From CAZTHL01 sp964613585 (lineage in GTDB: Bacteria; Pseudomonadota; Alphaproteobacteria; DSM-16000; Inquilinaceae): 64,000 bases of DNA. The notes below the pieces were generated by a model, which was not told where the DNA came from, made no database searches, and saw only the letters and a program-made list of their open reading frames with translations. Made by a program: the position numbers and the translations under genes. The stretch lies in the NCBI GenBank assembly GCA_964613585.1, contig CAZTHL010000002.1:1-64000 (forward strand). The letters are read 5' to 3'. This document shows positions 20,255 through 28,674 of this stretch, piece after piece (the stretch's first letter is position 1; each line of letters starts with the position of its first letter).

Positions 20255-21136
20255 CTAGGCCGCTTCGAGCCACATCTCGCAGCAGGCCTTCGCCAGCGCC
20301 CGCACGCGTCCGATGAAGGCGGCCCGCTCGACGACGCTGATCACGCCGCGGGCGTCGAGAAGATTGAACAGGTGGCTCGCCTTGATACACTGATCGTAGG
20401 CGGGCAGGGCAAGTCTACGCGTGATGAGAGCTTGGCAGGCCGCCTCAGCATCCCGGAAATGGCGATGCAGGACATCCGTGTCCGCGTACTCGAAATTATA
20501 GGCCGAATGCTCGCGCTCGGCCCGAAGGAACACGTCGCCATAGGTGAGCGAGCCTGGCTCGTTCGGACGATTGAACGGCAGGTCGTACACGTTGTCCTTG
20601 CCCATGACGTACATGGCGAGGCGCTCGAGCCCATAGGTCAGCTCGACCGCGACGGGATCGCATTCGATGCCTCCGACCTGCTGAAAGTAGGTAAACTGGG
20701 TTACCTCCATGCCATCGCACCAGACCTCCCAGCCCAGCCCCCACGCGCCCAGTGTCGGGCTCTCCCAGTCGTCCTCGACGAAGCGGATGTCGTGGAGGCC
20801 GGGATCGATGCCGAGCGCGAACAGGCTCTCCAGATAGAGCGGCTGAGCGTTGTTGGGCGATGGCTTCAACAGCACCTGGAACTGATAGTAGTGCTGAAGC
20901 CGGTTCGGATTGTCGCCGTAGCGACCGTCCGTCGGCCGGCGCGAGGGCTGCACGTAGGCACAGTTCCAGTGCCGCTCAGGGCCCAGCGCTCGCAGCGTCG
21001 TCGCCGGATGGAACGTGCCGGCGCCGACCTCCATGTCGAGCGGCTGGAGGATGACGCAGCCCTGCCGGGCCCAATAGTCCTGCAGGCGCAGAATCAACTC
21101 CTGGAAGCTGGAAGGGGGCGGCTGGACCGTCGTCAT
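20255..21136 (-). CDS. glyQ: Glycyl-tRNA synthetase alpha subunit
   Basis: 293 residues, the expected size for the catalytic alpha chain that activates glycine and charges tRNA-Gly. The sequence is diagnostic: FQELILRLQDYWARQGCVILQP near the N-terminus can be split into FQELILRLQDYW and GCVILQPLDMEVGAGTFHPAT, followed by PSRRPTDGRYGDNPNRLQHYYQ and GWEVWCDGMEVTQFTYFQQ. Class II motifs 2 and 3 lie in these blocks. It is first of the glyQ-glyS-ppdK group; the 135 bp ahead contain a strong hairpin that may end the preceding gene. Confidence 0.98.
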   Translation of the reverse strand: MTTVQPPPSSFQELILRLQDYWARQGCVILQPLDMEVGAGTFHPATTLRALGPERHWNCAYVQPSRRPTDGRYGDNPNRLQHYYQFQVLLKPSPNNAQPLYLESLFALGIDPGLHDIRFVEDDWESPTLGAWGLGWEVWCDGMEVTQFTYFQQVGGIECDPVAVELTYGLERLAMYVMGKDNVYDLPFNRPNEPGSLTYGDVFLRAEREHSAYNFEYADTDVLHRHFRDAEAACQALITRRLALPAYDQCIKASHLFNLLDARGVISVVERAAFIGRVRALAKACCEMWLEAA

Positions 21137-21211
21137 GGAACCCAGATGGCTTGCGTCCGGCGAGCAGCACCGTACTGACGGCCGTGGGGTGTGGCAAGAT
21201 CGAGCCCGGAT

Positions 21212-21252
21212 CCGCAGGCCCGGCTTGCCGGCACGTCCTGCCGGGCCTGCGG
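21212..21252 (-). terminator. GC-rich perfect hairpin between the small zinc-ribbon gene and glyQ
   Basis: Arms CCGCAGGCCCGGC (21212-21224) and GCCGGGCCTGCGG (21240-21252) are perfectly complementary over 13 bp with a 15-base loop. It sits 20 bp after the small gene's stop codon and ~75 bp ahead of glyQ. No U tract follows, so it may be a terminator, or a stabilising or leader structure for glyQ. Confidence 0.5.
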
Positions 21253-21271
21253 GCCGGCAATGGAGGCGCGC

Positions 21272-21490
21272 TCAGCCGTACGGGCAGTCGGCGCGTCCGC
21301 ATGAGCGCATCCGCCCGGCCGCGCCGTAGACGCCGCACAGCGGGCACGGGGTGAGATCCTCCACCTGCCGCCGTCGGGCCCGCGGCCGACCGCTGTCACG
21401 CAGCCGCTGCAGACGGCCGGCCCATTTGAAGCCCTGCCAGACGATGATCAGGATGGCGACCAGCACCACCAGCTTTGAGACGCTGAGCAT
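21272..21490 (-). CDS. Small membrane protein with C-terminal zinc-ribbon-like cysteines
   Basis: 72 residues. An N-terminal transmembrane helix (LVVLVAILIIVWQGF) is followed by a basic linker and two cysteine pairs (CPLCGVYG and MRSCGRADCPYG) in a short C-terminal tail, a pattern that would bind one zinc. Function is not recognised. It sits between the S49 peptidase (42 bp upstream) and glyQ. The Shine-Dalgarno is weak, so the start is less certain than the frame. Confidence 0.7.
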   Translation of the reverse strand: MLSVSKLVVLVAILIIVWQGFKWAGRLQRLRDSGRPRARRRQVEDLTPCPLCGVYGAAGRMRSCGRADCPYG

Positions 21491-21532
21491 GCCCGGAAGT
21501 AAACGAGCGGCCGCCCGCCACGGTCAAGACGG

Positions 21533-22393
21533 TCAAAGGCCGAAGCGATGCCAGAGAAGCCTTTCCTCGATGCCGGCAAGGAGACCGTCGACCGCATCCG
21601 GAAGCGGGCTTGAGACCGGAGAACGGCGCATGCCGAGCCGTTCCCGGACCCAGCCCTTGCGGCTGGTGACAACCTTCGGCCTTACCTTGTCGCCATACTT
21701 CTCTCGAAGGACCGTGCGCAGGTGGCCGAGCCCGTCGATCAGGCCCAGGTCCACCCCTTCGACCCCGGTCCAGAATTCACCGTCGAACAAGGTGGTCTCA
21801 TCGGTCTTGAGGCGGCCGCCGCGCCGGACCCGCACCTGCTGCTTGAAGGCATCGTGAATCCGCGTTTGGATCGCCCGGACCTTTGCCACATCGGCATCGC
21901 GCTCGGGCTGGAAGCTGTCGAGGATCATCTTGCGGGAGCCGGCGGTGTAGACCCGCCGCTCGATGCCGTACCGGCCAATCAAGTCCTGCAGGCCAAAGCC
22001 GGCCGACACCACGCCGATGGAGCCGACAATGGAGGTCGGATCGGCATAGATCTCGTCGGCCGCGCAGGCCAGCCAGTACCCTCCGGAGGCGGCGACGTCC
22101 TCCACGAAGGCGTAGACCGGCTTCTCGTTCTCGTCGGCGAGCTCTCGAATGCGCCGGGCGATCAAGGACGACTGGACCGGGGAGCCGCCCGGCGAGTTGA
22201 TGGCCAGGGCGACGGCCGGTGCCTTCTTGAAGGCGAAGGCCCGCTCTATGTCGCCGGCCAGCGATGCCAGCGACAAGCCGCGGCGAAACCCGCCGACGCT
22301 GCCGATGATCCCGGACAGGCGGAGGACCGGCACGAAGGGCCCCGCCTCTCGGAGGCCGGGAATGGGCAGCCAGGAAAGCAAGGATCGTGACAT
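21533..22393 (-). CDS. S49-family (SppA-like) serine peptidase
   Basis: 286 residues, the short single-domain form of signal peptide peptidase A/SohB. VPVLRLSGIIGSVG opens the domain; AINSPGGSPVQSSLIARRIRE and EDVAASGGYWLACAADEIYAD carry the oxyanion region and the catalytic serine (ASGG). VGSIGVVSAGFGLQDLIGRYGIERRVYTAG surrounds the later part and can be read as VGSIGVVSAGFG plus RRVYTAG. The family uses a Ser-Lys dyad and degrades membrane or signal-peptide fragments. The ATG at 22393 is preferred over a GTG at 22477 because the conserved domain follows closely; neither has a strong Shine-Dalgarno. Confidence 0.9.
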   Translation of the reverse strand: MSRSLLSWLPIPGLREAGPFVPVLRLSGIIGSVGGFRRGLSLASLAGDIERAFAFKKAPAVALAINSPGGSPVQSSLIARRIRELADENEKPVYAFVEDVAASGGYWLACAADEIYADPTSIVGSIGVVSAGFGLQDLIGRYGIERRVYTAGSRKMILDSFQPERDADVAKVRAIQTRIHDAFKQQVRVRRGGRLKTDETTLFDGEFWTGVEGVDLGLIDGLGHLRTVLREKYGDKVRPKVVTSRKGWVRERLGMRRSPVSSPLPDAVDGLLAGIEERLLWHRFGL

Positions 22394-22507
22394 CGTCTGA
22401 ACGCGTAAAGGAGGGAAGGGAACGGCATCAGGCACACCACGCCGGACCGCGGCATAGCCGCATGGCCATGGGCGCACAAGGATACTGCTCGGTCAAATGG
22501 TGACCCT

Positions 22508-23296
22508 TCACTCCGGCAGGGGCGCGGCGTCCCGCAGCACCGCCTCGGCCCTGGCGGTGAACCGGCCGTCATGCTCATGCAGCACCAGCCCCGGCAACAA
22601 CCGAGCGGGCGCGCGGCTGTCGCGCCGGGCCCGCACAACGAGGCGCTTCGCCGCAGTCCCCGCCTTCGGCCACAGAGGGATCACGGTGATGGCTCCGAAC
22701 CGCTTGCCAAGGGCGACGCAGAGGGCATCGAGCCGGTCGGCGCGATGGATGATGACCAGGCTGCCGCGCGGGCGAAGCAGGCGGGCCGCGGTGGCGATCC
22801 AGAGGTCGAGACCGGCCCGGCCTTCCGCGGCCGCCGCGGTCCGACCCGGATGCGGCGACGGCGCATAGGCCGACGCCGGCAGAAAGGGCGGATTGCTCAT
22901 GAGGAGGTCGAAGCTGCCCGGCTGTATCACCGGCGGCGGCGCCTCGACGGTTCCGGTGACGACCTCGAGGCGGTGGGCGACACCATTGCCGAGCGCATTG
23001 ACCCGTGCCAACGCTGCAAGCTCCGGATCCTGCTCGAGCCCGACAACCGTGCATCCGCGCGCCCGGCAGAGCAGGCAGAGGGCCGCCGCGCCGACGCCGC
23101 AGCCGAGGTCGAGCACGCGCTCGTTTCCACGCGCCGGCACCGCCGCGGCCAGCAGGGCCGGATCGATGGCGGCACGGTAGCCTTCGGCCGGTTGACGGAG
23201 CACCAGCCGGCCGCCCAGAAAGCGATCCAGCGTGACCTCCCTGGGCGTGTCGGGCATGGCGACCGGCGGCCGGGTGGCCTGACTGGAGCTATCCAT
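22508..23296 (-). CDS. SAM-dependent methyltransferase, TrmN6/YfiC-like
   Basis: 262 residues. Motif I is VLDLGCGVGAAALCLL, motif II VVGLEQDPELAALAR, and the amino-methyltransferase motif is SNPPF, which fits N6-adenine methylation. Family members modify A37 of tRNA1-Val; RFLGGRLVLRQPAEGYRAAID near the N-terminus (FLGGRLVLRQP and GYRAAIDPALLAA) is typical of the alphaproteobacterial branch. The exact target is inferred. The start at 23296 overlaps the end of the DUF2007 gene by 8 bp, so translation is coupled. Confidence 0.87.
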   Translation of the reverse strand: MDSSSQATRPPVAMPDTPREVTLDRFLGGRLVLRQPAEGYRAAIDPALLAAAVPARGNERVLDLGCGVGAAALCLLCRARGCTVVGLEQDPELAALARVNALGNGVAHRLEVVTGTVEAPPPVIQPGSFDLLMSNPPFLPASAYAPSPHPGRTAAAAEGRAGLDLWIATAARLLRPRGSLVIIHRADRLDALCVALGKRFGAITVIPLWPKAGTAAKRLVVRARRDSRAPARLLPGLVLHEHDGRFTARAEAVLRDAAPLPE

Positions 23297-23507
23297 CCGG
23301 GAGGCTCTCGCCGGCCTCCTCAAGCACCCGGCGCGCGCGACGATAATCGTCGTCGGATACGGCAAGGCGCCGGGGAATGGCGCTGGCGCTGCCTTCCAGC
23401 ACCGAGGTGTGCCCATCGAGGATGATGCACTCGATGCCGGCGTCCTTCAGGAGCGCCGTCAGCCAGGACAGCCGTACTCCGTCCGTGCTCCGAAGAAGTT
23501 CCTTCAT
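23289..23507 (-). CDS. DUF2007 small protein (putative signal-transducing family)
   Basis: 72 residues resembling DUF2007: an N-terminal KELLRSTDGVRLSWLTALLKDAG helix (KELLRSTDG, WLTALLKDAGI), ECIILDGHTSVLEG, then a C-terminal DDDYRRARRVLEEAG helix. The family folds like an ACT/PII-type domain and its job is not established. It overlaps the methyltransferase by 8 bp and is divergent from ispB, an arrangement shared with many alphaproteobacteria. Confidence 0.88.
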   Translation of the reverse strand: MKELLRSTDGVRLSWLTALLKDAGIECIILDGHTSVLEGSASAIPRRLAVSDDDYRRARRVLEEAGESLPDG

Positions 23508-23654
23508 GGTGGCCTTCTGTCCAAGCCTCGCGGTCGCCGCGCCGACCTCTCACAGGACGGCCGCCGCGCCGGCCAGCACAGGCTTGACCGAAGCACGACG
23601 GCCCCTATGCTGGCTGCTCGTTAATACCTTTTCAATGACTTGGAGATCGATGGC

Positions 23655-24677
23655 GTGACCGTAGCCGCGGGAGTATACCCGGAGCCGGCGGGCAGGGCCG
23701 AGGCTTCGGTGCAGCCCCTGCTTGAGTTGGTCGCCACTGACCTCGAGGAGGTCAACCGGATCATATTCGAGCGTATGGAGAGCCCGGTCGAGCTGATCCC
23801 GCAGCTTGCGGGCTACATCATCGCCTCCGGAGGCAAGCGGCTGCGGCCGCTGCTGACCCTGGCCACCGCGAAGCTGTGCGGCTACACGGGTCGAAAGCAT
23901 CTCGGCCTCGCCGGTGCCGTCGAGTTCATTCACACGGCGACCCTGCTGCATGACGATGTGGTCGACGAGAGCGACCTGCGTCGGGGCCAAGCCTCCGCCA
24001 ACGAGGTGTTCGGCAACGAGGCGAGCGTGCTGGTGGGCGATTTTCTGTTCGCACGCGCCTTCCAGCTCATGGTCGAGGCCGGCTCGCTCGAGGTGCTGCG
24101 CATCCTGTCCGACGCCTCGGCGCTTATCGCCGAAGGGGAGGTGATGCAGCTTGCCGCAGCCCACGACGTGACCACAACTGAGGCCATCTACCTGCGGGTC
24201 GTTCGCGCCAAGACGGCGGAGCTGTTTGCGGCCGCCTGCCAGGTGGGGGCGGTCGTTGCCGAGCGTGACAAGGGCGAGGTGCAGGCGGTGCGCGACTTCG
24301 GCATGAACCTGGGCATCGCCTTCCAGCTCGTTGACGACGTTCTGGATTATTCCGCCTTGCAAGCGCGCCTCGGCAAGTCCATCGGCGACGACTTCCGCGA
24401 GGGCAAGATCACCCTGCCGGTCGTGCTGGCGAACGCAGCCGGGTCCGACGAGGAGCGAGCCTTCTGGCGCCGCACCCTGGAGCGCCAGGAGCAGACGGAC
24501 GATGATCTCGAGCAGGCCATCCGGCTTGTCCGTCGGCACGGTGCGCTTGACCAGACGATCGCGCGTGCGCACGGGTATGGCGCCTTGGCCCGCCAAAGCT
24601 TGCAGCGCTTTCCGGACGGCCCGATCCGCCGGGCCCTGCTCGAGGTCGTCGACTTCGCGATCGGCCGCGATTACTGA
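23655..24677 (+). CDS. ispB: Long-chain polyprenyl (octaprenyl-type) diphosphate synthase
   Basis: About 340 residues. It condenses isopentenyl diphosphate units onto an allylic primer to build the ubiquinone side chain. The first aspartate-rich motif is LLHDDVVDESDLRRG, the second is QLVDDVLDY, with KRLRPLL and GDFLFARAFQ between. The residues before the first DDxxD suit a long-chain product; exact chain length (often C50 in alphaproteobacteria) is not determinable. The GTG at 23655 is chosen because GGAG lies 9 bp before it; an in-frame TTG at 23640 would add five residues. Divergent from the DUF2007 gene. Confidence 0.93.
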   Translation: MTVAAGVYPEPAGRAEASVQPLLELVATDLEEVNRIIFERMESPVELIPQLAGYIIASGGKRLRPLLTLATAKLCGYTGRKHLGLAGAVEFIHTATLLHDDVVDESDLRRGQASANEVFGNEASVLVGDFLFARAFQLMVEAGSLEVLRILSDASALIAEGEVMQLAAAHDVTTTEAIYLRVVRAKTAELFAAACQVGAVVAERDKGEVQAVRDFGMNLGIAFQLVDDVLDYSALQARLGKSIGDDFREGKITLPVVLANAAGSDEERAFWRRTLERQEQTDDDLEQAIRLVRRHGALDQTIARAHGYGALARQSLQRFPDGPIRRALLEVVDFAIGRDY

Positions 24678-24702
24678 TCCTCAATGCTGGCTTGTCCCAC
24701 GG

Positions 24703-24731
24703 TTGCGCGAAGGTCATGAACCGGCTATATC
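24703..24731 (+). promoter_or_regulatory. Sigma-70 promoter for tRNA-Pro
   Basis: TTGCGC (24703-24708) and TATATC (24726-24731) are separated by exactly 17 bp. The -10 box ends 14 bp before the tRNA, placing the expected start site a few bases ahead of the tRNA 5' end. Confidence 0.65.
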
Positions 24732-24745
24732 GCGGGGTCTAGGGA

Positions 24746-24822
24746 CGGAGTGTAGCTCAGCCTGGTAGAGCACCGTCTTCGGGAGGCGGGGGCCGGTGGT
24801 TCGAATCCACTCACTCCGACCA
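24746..24822 (+). tRNA. tRNA-Pro, anticodon CGG
   Basis: 77 nt cloverleaf. The acceptor arm CGGAGTG pairs with CACTCCG, with A as discriminator and an encoded CCA end. The anticodon stem CCGTC/GGCGG (one G-U pair) holds the loop TTCGGGA, giving anticodon CGG. The D arm has AGCTCAGCCTGGTAGAGC and the T arm GTGG-TTCGAAT-CCAC. A well-spaced promoter lies directly upstream. Confidence 0.96.
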
Positions 24823-25165
24823 CTACGCCCCTGGGCCCTTGGGCCAGTGGGCTCGCGCGCCAAGCCGCGCGTCACGGCCACGGATACGGCCACGGGGTCG
24901 CAGCGAAGTTCACAGGAAGTGCACTGGAAGGTGCCGCGCCCGGTTTCCCGACAAAGGCAGACTTGCGGAGGTCATGCTGCCATCGGCCGGACTCAGAGCC
25001 CGGCATGGTGTTTCTGGAGACGCGGGATTTGGCCGCAGGATAGGGCAGACAGCAACCGGGGAGGCAACACCGGATTGATTCGCCCTCTTGCTCCCTGACA
25101 CGCCGTTTGGTGCTTTGCAGGGATCGGTGTTGCCCATTCAGCAGCGCCGCGCACGGGCGCGGTCG
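24823..25165 (+). other. 343 bp without a recognised gene, after tRNA-Pro
   Basis: No convincing coding region, integrase, repeated tRNA end or hairpin terminator was seen. The stretch is slightly less GC-rich than the genes around it. It separates the tRNA from the 3' end of a small minus-strand gene. Confidence 0.5.
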
Positions 25166-25378
25166 TCAGGCAGCCCTGCGGCTCGGCGGCGAGGTCGGTG
25201 TGCCGGCAACCTGCGCCGCGATGGACTCCAGGGCAAACTGCACCGCTTCGTCCCGCCGCAGGAACGGCCCGTGGAAGATATCCTGGTCGGCCCCCCGGAA
25301 ATACCATCCGGCTCCGGTCGCCCTGTGGGCAAAGAGAACCACCGGGTAGTCCTGCGCGACCGCGTGGCTTTGCGACAT
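25166..25378 (-). CDS. Small protein of unknown function
   Basis: 70 residues, not recognised. The central part (YPVVLFAHRATGAGWYFRG, then GPFLRRDEAVQFALESIAAQ) alternates beta-like and helical stretches and reads like a compact fold; the tail is disordered. The start is well supported: AGGAG lies 6 bp before the ATG. It stands alone, ~240 bp from the start of its upstream region and ~340 bp from the tRNA. Confidence 0.6.
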   Translation of the reverse strand: MSQSHAVAQDYPVVLFAHRATGAGWYFRGADQDIFHGPFLRRDEAVQFALESIAAQVAGTPTSPPSRRAA

Positions 25379-25615
25379 GGCGCTCTCCTAGGATGCTCCC
25401 TGACTGAGGTCCATTAACGGTGTCGTCACGGCGCTTGGGCCGACGCGTACCACGACGCGATGAAAGTCTGCCATATCGGGAGAATAAGGCAAAGGGCTCG
25501 TATCACAAGCACTTCGGACACGGCTGCGCCGTTGAGGCACTGCCATGTCCGGCAGTAGACGCGGGGCCATCCCGACCGCCACGGTGGAGGATGCCCGTCC
25601 TCGGCGGCCGCCTTG

Positions 25616-26746
25616 TCACGAGGTCCCGGCGTCAGGCTCCGCCAGCAGCGCATCGAGATCCCGGCTCAGCCGCTCGGCGACAAACGTCGGAAGCTGGTAC
25701 ACCCATCCAGCCACCCGGTCGTTGATCGTGCCGACCCTCTGGCGAGCCGGCTCGCTGACCTCGTCCTCTGAGCCGGTATCCGGCCGTCGGTCCGTCTGGC
25801 TCTCGGTGTTTAGGGCCGGCTGCGCAGGGTTCGCCGACGGGCCGACATCGACCGCGCGGGCTTCCAGAAGGGCCCAGTGGTCGCCGTCGATCTCCGCCAG
25901 CTCGACCGCCACCTCGACGCCGTCGAAGGTGGTCACGATGGCGCGGGACCGTTCCGTCGGCAGATCAATGGCATCTCTTGGGCGGACGTCCTCCAGCCGT
26001 ACGGCGGACAGCGCCGCCGCCAACCTGCTGACCGCCGCCTCGTCGACGGACCGGTCCGCGGGCGGGTCGACCAGCTCAAGATCGTCACCAGGGCTGGTGC
26101 GGCGGGCCGCGAAGGCTTCTCCATCGGCCGGCATCACCTCGACCCTGCGCACCTCGTCCCGCCGCAGGTCGATGAGCGAACGGTCGAGCCAGTCCGCCGG
26201 ATCCTCGGCAAGGTCAACGCTGCCGCTTGCCAGCCAAGACTGCGGATCCTCGGGGAAGCGCATATAGATGCCTCCCTGGCTGAAGCCGGCGACCCGTCCG
26301 GATGCCCGGCCAATGATGGCTTCGGCAAGCGCCTCGCCATCGACGTCGAGCAGCCGGACAACCCGTGACCGCGCGTCTTCGTTATCGAGATCCTCCACCC
26401 CGAGACGGTCATGGCGGTCAGGCTGCGCAGTCTTGGGCTCGATCAGATGCATCTCGGCGAGGGAGGCGACCAGGGACTGCACGCGTTCCGCATCCGCCGG
26501 GTAGCCGCTCCGGTCGGCAACCCCCCAGCCGGACCCGTCGGCGGCCCGCTCGAGCGCGATCGTCCGCGCGGGCGTGCGCACCTCGATCCGGGCGACGGCC
26601 TCCGGCTGGTCGCGAAGGGGAGGGAAGGCAGGGCGATGGTCCCGGGGCGCTGTCGCCACGCCGGGCTGGATCACGATCGACACGATTGCCGCAGTCACGG
26701 TGATCACCGCGGCAACACCCCATCCGAGGAAGGCGCCTCGGGTCAT
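25616..26746 (-). CDS. DUF4340 protein of a Gld-type ABC system
   Basis: 376 residues: one N-terminal transmembrane helix (FLGWGVAAVITVTAAIVSIVI) followed by a large extracytoplasmic region with repeated two-strand units (ARIEVRTPARTIALERAADG, LIDLRRDEVRRVEVMPADG). The sequence and position match DUF4340 proteins, which are almost always coded next to GldG-like auxiliary ABC proteins. It is the last gene of the ATPase-permease-GldG-DUF4340 series, 35 bp after its neighbour. Role in the complex is unknown. Confidence 0.85.
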   Translation of the reverse strand: MTRGAFLGWGVAAVITVTAAIVSIVIQPGVATAPRDHRPAFPPLRDQPEAVARIEVRTPARTIALERAADGSGWGVADRSGYPADAERVQSLVASLAEMHLIEPKTAQPDRHDRLGVEDLDNEDARSRVVRLLDVDGEALAEAIIGRASGRVAGFSQGGIYMRFPEDPQSWLASGSVDLAEDPADWLDRSLIDLRRDEVRRVEVMPADGEAFAARRTSPGDDLELVDPPADRSVDEAAVSRLAAALSAVRLEDVRPRDAIDLPTERSRAIVTTFDGVEVAVELAEIDGDHWALLEARAVDVGPSANPAQPALNTESQTDRRPDTGSEDEVSEPARQRVGTINDRVAGWVYQLPTFVAERLSRDLDALLAEPDAGTS

Positions 26747-26781
26747 GCTGTTGATCCTTCCTTTCCGGCCGGTCGGCGGTG

Positions 26782-28671
26782 TCAGCCCAGAAGCGCCTGG
26801 CGGCGGGAGGCGCGCCGACGCCGGAGCAGGGCCAGCCCAAGCGCGACAAGCGCGACGAGCGCCGGCACGCCCCAGATGTTGGCGACCCGGATCGCGTTCT
26901 GGACGCGCTCCACGTCCTGGCGCAGCGCGTGGCGGACGCCCCGCAACTCCTGCCTCAGGGCCAGCATCTCGTCGCGAAACTCGTCGATGGTCTCGATCTG
27001 CGCCGAGGTCAGCATCACGCCTCCCTCCTGCTCCTGACGCCGCAGCTGGCGGATCCGCTCCTCCGTCTCCTCGATGCGCGCGACCAACTGCTGCTCGGTG
27101 TCGCGGTAGCGTTGCTCGGCCTCGCGGCGCATCGCCTCCAGCACCTCGAACGGACGGTCGCTCAGGCCACGGCCGCGCAGGGCGATCAGCCCGTCGCTGC
27201 CGCTCAGGTTCTCCAGCGCGTTCACCGCCAGATCGCCATTGTTCGCCGTGGGCACGGCGAAGCTCTGGCCGAGGACCGAGCGGCTCTGTACCCAGGCTCG
27301 GTCGCTGAGGAGATCCGAATCGGCGACCACGATCAGGTTCAATGGCCGCTCTGCCTCGGTGCGGTGCTCGGCGGCATTCCGCGTCTCCTCGACCGCCTCG
27401 GGCGGCCCCTCCGGAAACGCGCTGGTGACCGGCCCGACGACCCGCGCCGCGAGCACAAATCTCTCGTCCGACGCCTCGAAGTCGTTCATGAGGTCGATCG
27501 GATTGGCGCCAAATCGAAGCACGTTGGCATCAATGGTCATCGCCTCGGCGCTTGAGACCACGAGCGGTTGCACGCTGGTGCCGGCATCCTCGATGGGCAG
27601 TATGTATCCGGCGGTGTTGAAGTTTAGCCGGGTCAGGTTGGCGAGAACGACATCATTGCGATCCATGCCGGCCGGATCGATGGAGACCCACGGAAGATAA
27701 TCGATGATCACCGGTCGTCCCTGATCGGTGGCCTGCACCCGGACGGCGTGCTGCCTGTCCCCGACGACACGGTCGACCGGCACCTCGATGCCCCAGGCGT
27801 CCAGCAGCGGAGCCAGGCTGTCAAAGCTCGTCGGCGGAGCCCCGGCCGGCGCCTGCGCCGCCAGCACCTCCGCCAGAGGATCGAGAAAGGCCAGAACCCG
27901 TCCCCCGCGCATGACGAACTGGTCGATGGCGTAGACGGTGGCTGGATCCAGCTCGCCCGGCTGAGTCAGCATGAGGATCTCGATGTCCTCCTCGATCCTC
28001 TCGATCGGCGTGGTCAAGCTGCGGACGTCGAAGGCCTGCTGCATCGCCTCCATGACGATCCAGGGCTGGAACTGCGTGCCGGCGTCGCCGGTCATCGGCA
28101 ACTCGCCGAGCAGGCCGACCGCAGGCTTCTCCGGGTTCGCGAGATCGAAGACGAGCCGCGTCAGGTCATATTCGAGGAAGCTGGCCCGTTCGGGCGCGAG
28201 ATAGGGAATTGCCTGGCGATCGTCGGTCCGGTTGCGGCCGGCCAAGCCGAAGTACAGTTGCTGGCCGTCGAGGGAGACGGGCACGCCGCGAAGGCCGTCG
28301 GCCACCGCCAGATCTTCCTCCGGCGAGTAGGGCTCAGGCTCATAGAGCTCGACGTTGACGAGGCCGCCCGAACGCCTTTCGTATTCGACGAGCAGTTCCT
28401 CGACGCGCCGGGCGTAATCGACGAAGAAAGGGCCCAGCTCGTCGACCGCCTCGGATTTGTAGAAGCGGATGTCGATGGGCTCGTCCACTGCGGCCAGGAC
28501 CTCGGTGGTCGCGTCGGAGAAGGTGTACAGCTGATCCTCGGTCAGATCCAGACGAGCATCGGTCAGCCAGAGATTCGCGAGGATGTTCACGGAGACAAAG
28601 ACGATCAGTCCGGCCACGATGACGCCGGCAGCGTAAAGCGTTCGTCTGGCCGGTGCGTTCGCCTTGGCCAT
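26782..28671 (-). CDS. GldG-like auxiliary ABC transport protein
   Basis: 629 residues: an N-terminal transmembrane helix (YAAGVIVAGLIVFVSVNIL), an extracytoplasmic domain of the ABC-transport auxiliary type (YTFSDATTEVLAAVDEPIDIRFY as its opening, EYDLTRLVFDLANPEKPAVGLLG), a predicted coiled coil at ~520-600 rich in E, R and Q, and a C-terminal helix followed by a basic tail. In gliding bacteria GldG acts with GldA and GldF; homologues in other bacteria are uncharacterised. It starts 3 bp after the permease ends. Confidence 0.87.
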   Translation of the reverse strand: MAKANAPARRTLYAAGVIVAGLIVFVSVNILANLWLTDARLDLTEDQLYTFSDATTEVLAAVDEPIDIRFYKSEAVDELGPFFVDYARRVEELLVEYERRSGGLVNVELYEPEPYSPEEDLAVADGLRGVPVSLDGQQLYFGLAGRNRTDDRQAIPYLAPERASFLEYDLTRLVFDLANPEKPAVGLLGELPMTGDAGTQFQPWIVMEAMQQAFDVRSLTTPIERIEEDIEILMLTQPGELDPATVYAIDQFVMRGGRVLAFLDPLAEVLAAQAPAGAPPTSFDSLAPLLDAWGIEVPVDRVVGDRQHAVRVQATDQGRPVIIDYLPWVSIDPAGMDRNDVVLANLTRLNFNTAGYILPIEDAGTSVQPLVVSSAEAMTIDANVLRFGANPIDLMNDFEASDERFVLAARVVGPVTSAFPEGPPEAVEETRNAAEHRTEAERPLNLIVVADSDLLSDRAWVQSRSVLGQSFAVPTANNGDLAVNALENLSGSDGLIALRGRGLSDRPFEVLEAMRREAEQRYRDTEQQLVARIEETEERIRQLRRQEQEGGVMLTSAQIETIDEFRDEMLALRQELRGVRHALRQDVERVQNAIRVANIWGVPALVALVALGLALLRRRRASRRQALLG

Positions 28672-28674
28672 GGC

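Noticed and set aside
24746..25165. tRNA-Pro as integration site of a mobile element
   Set aside because: No integrase, no repeated copy of the tRNA 3' end and no compositional island next to it within the window.
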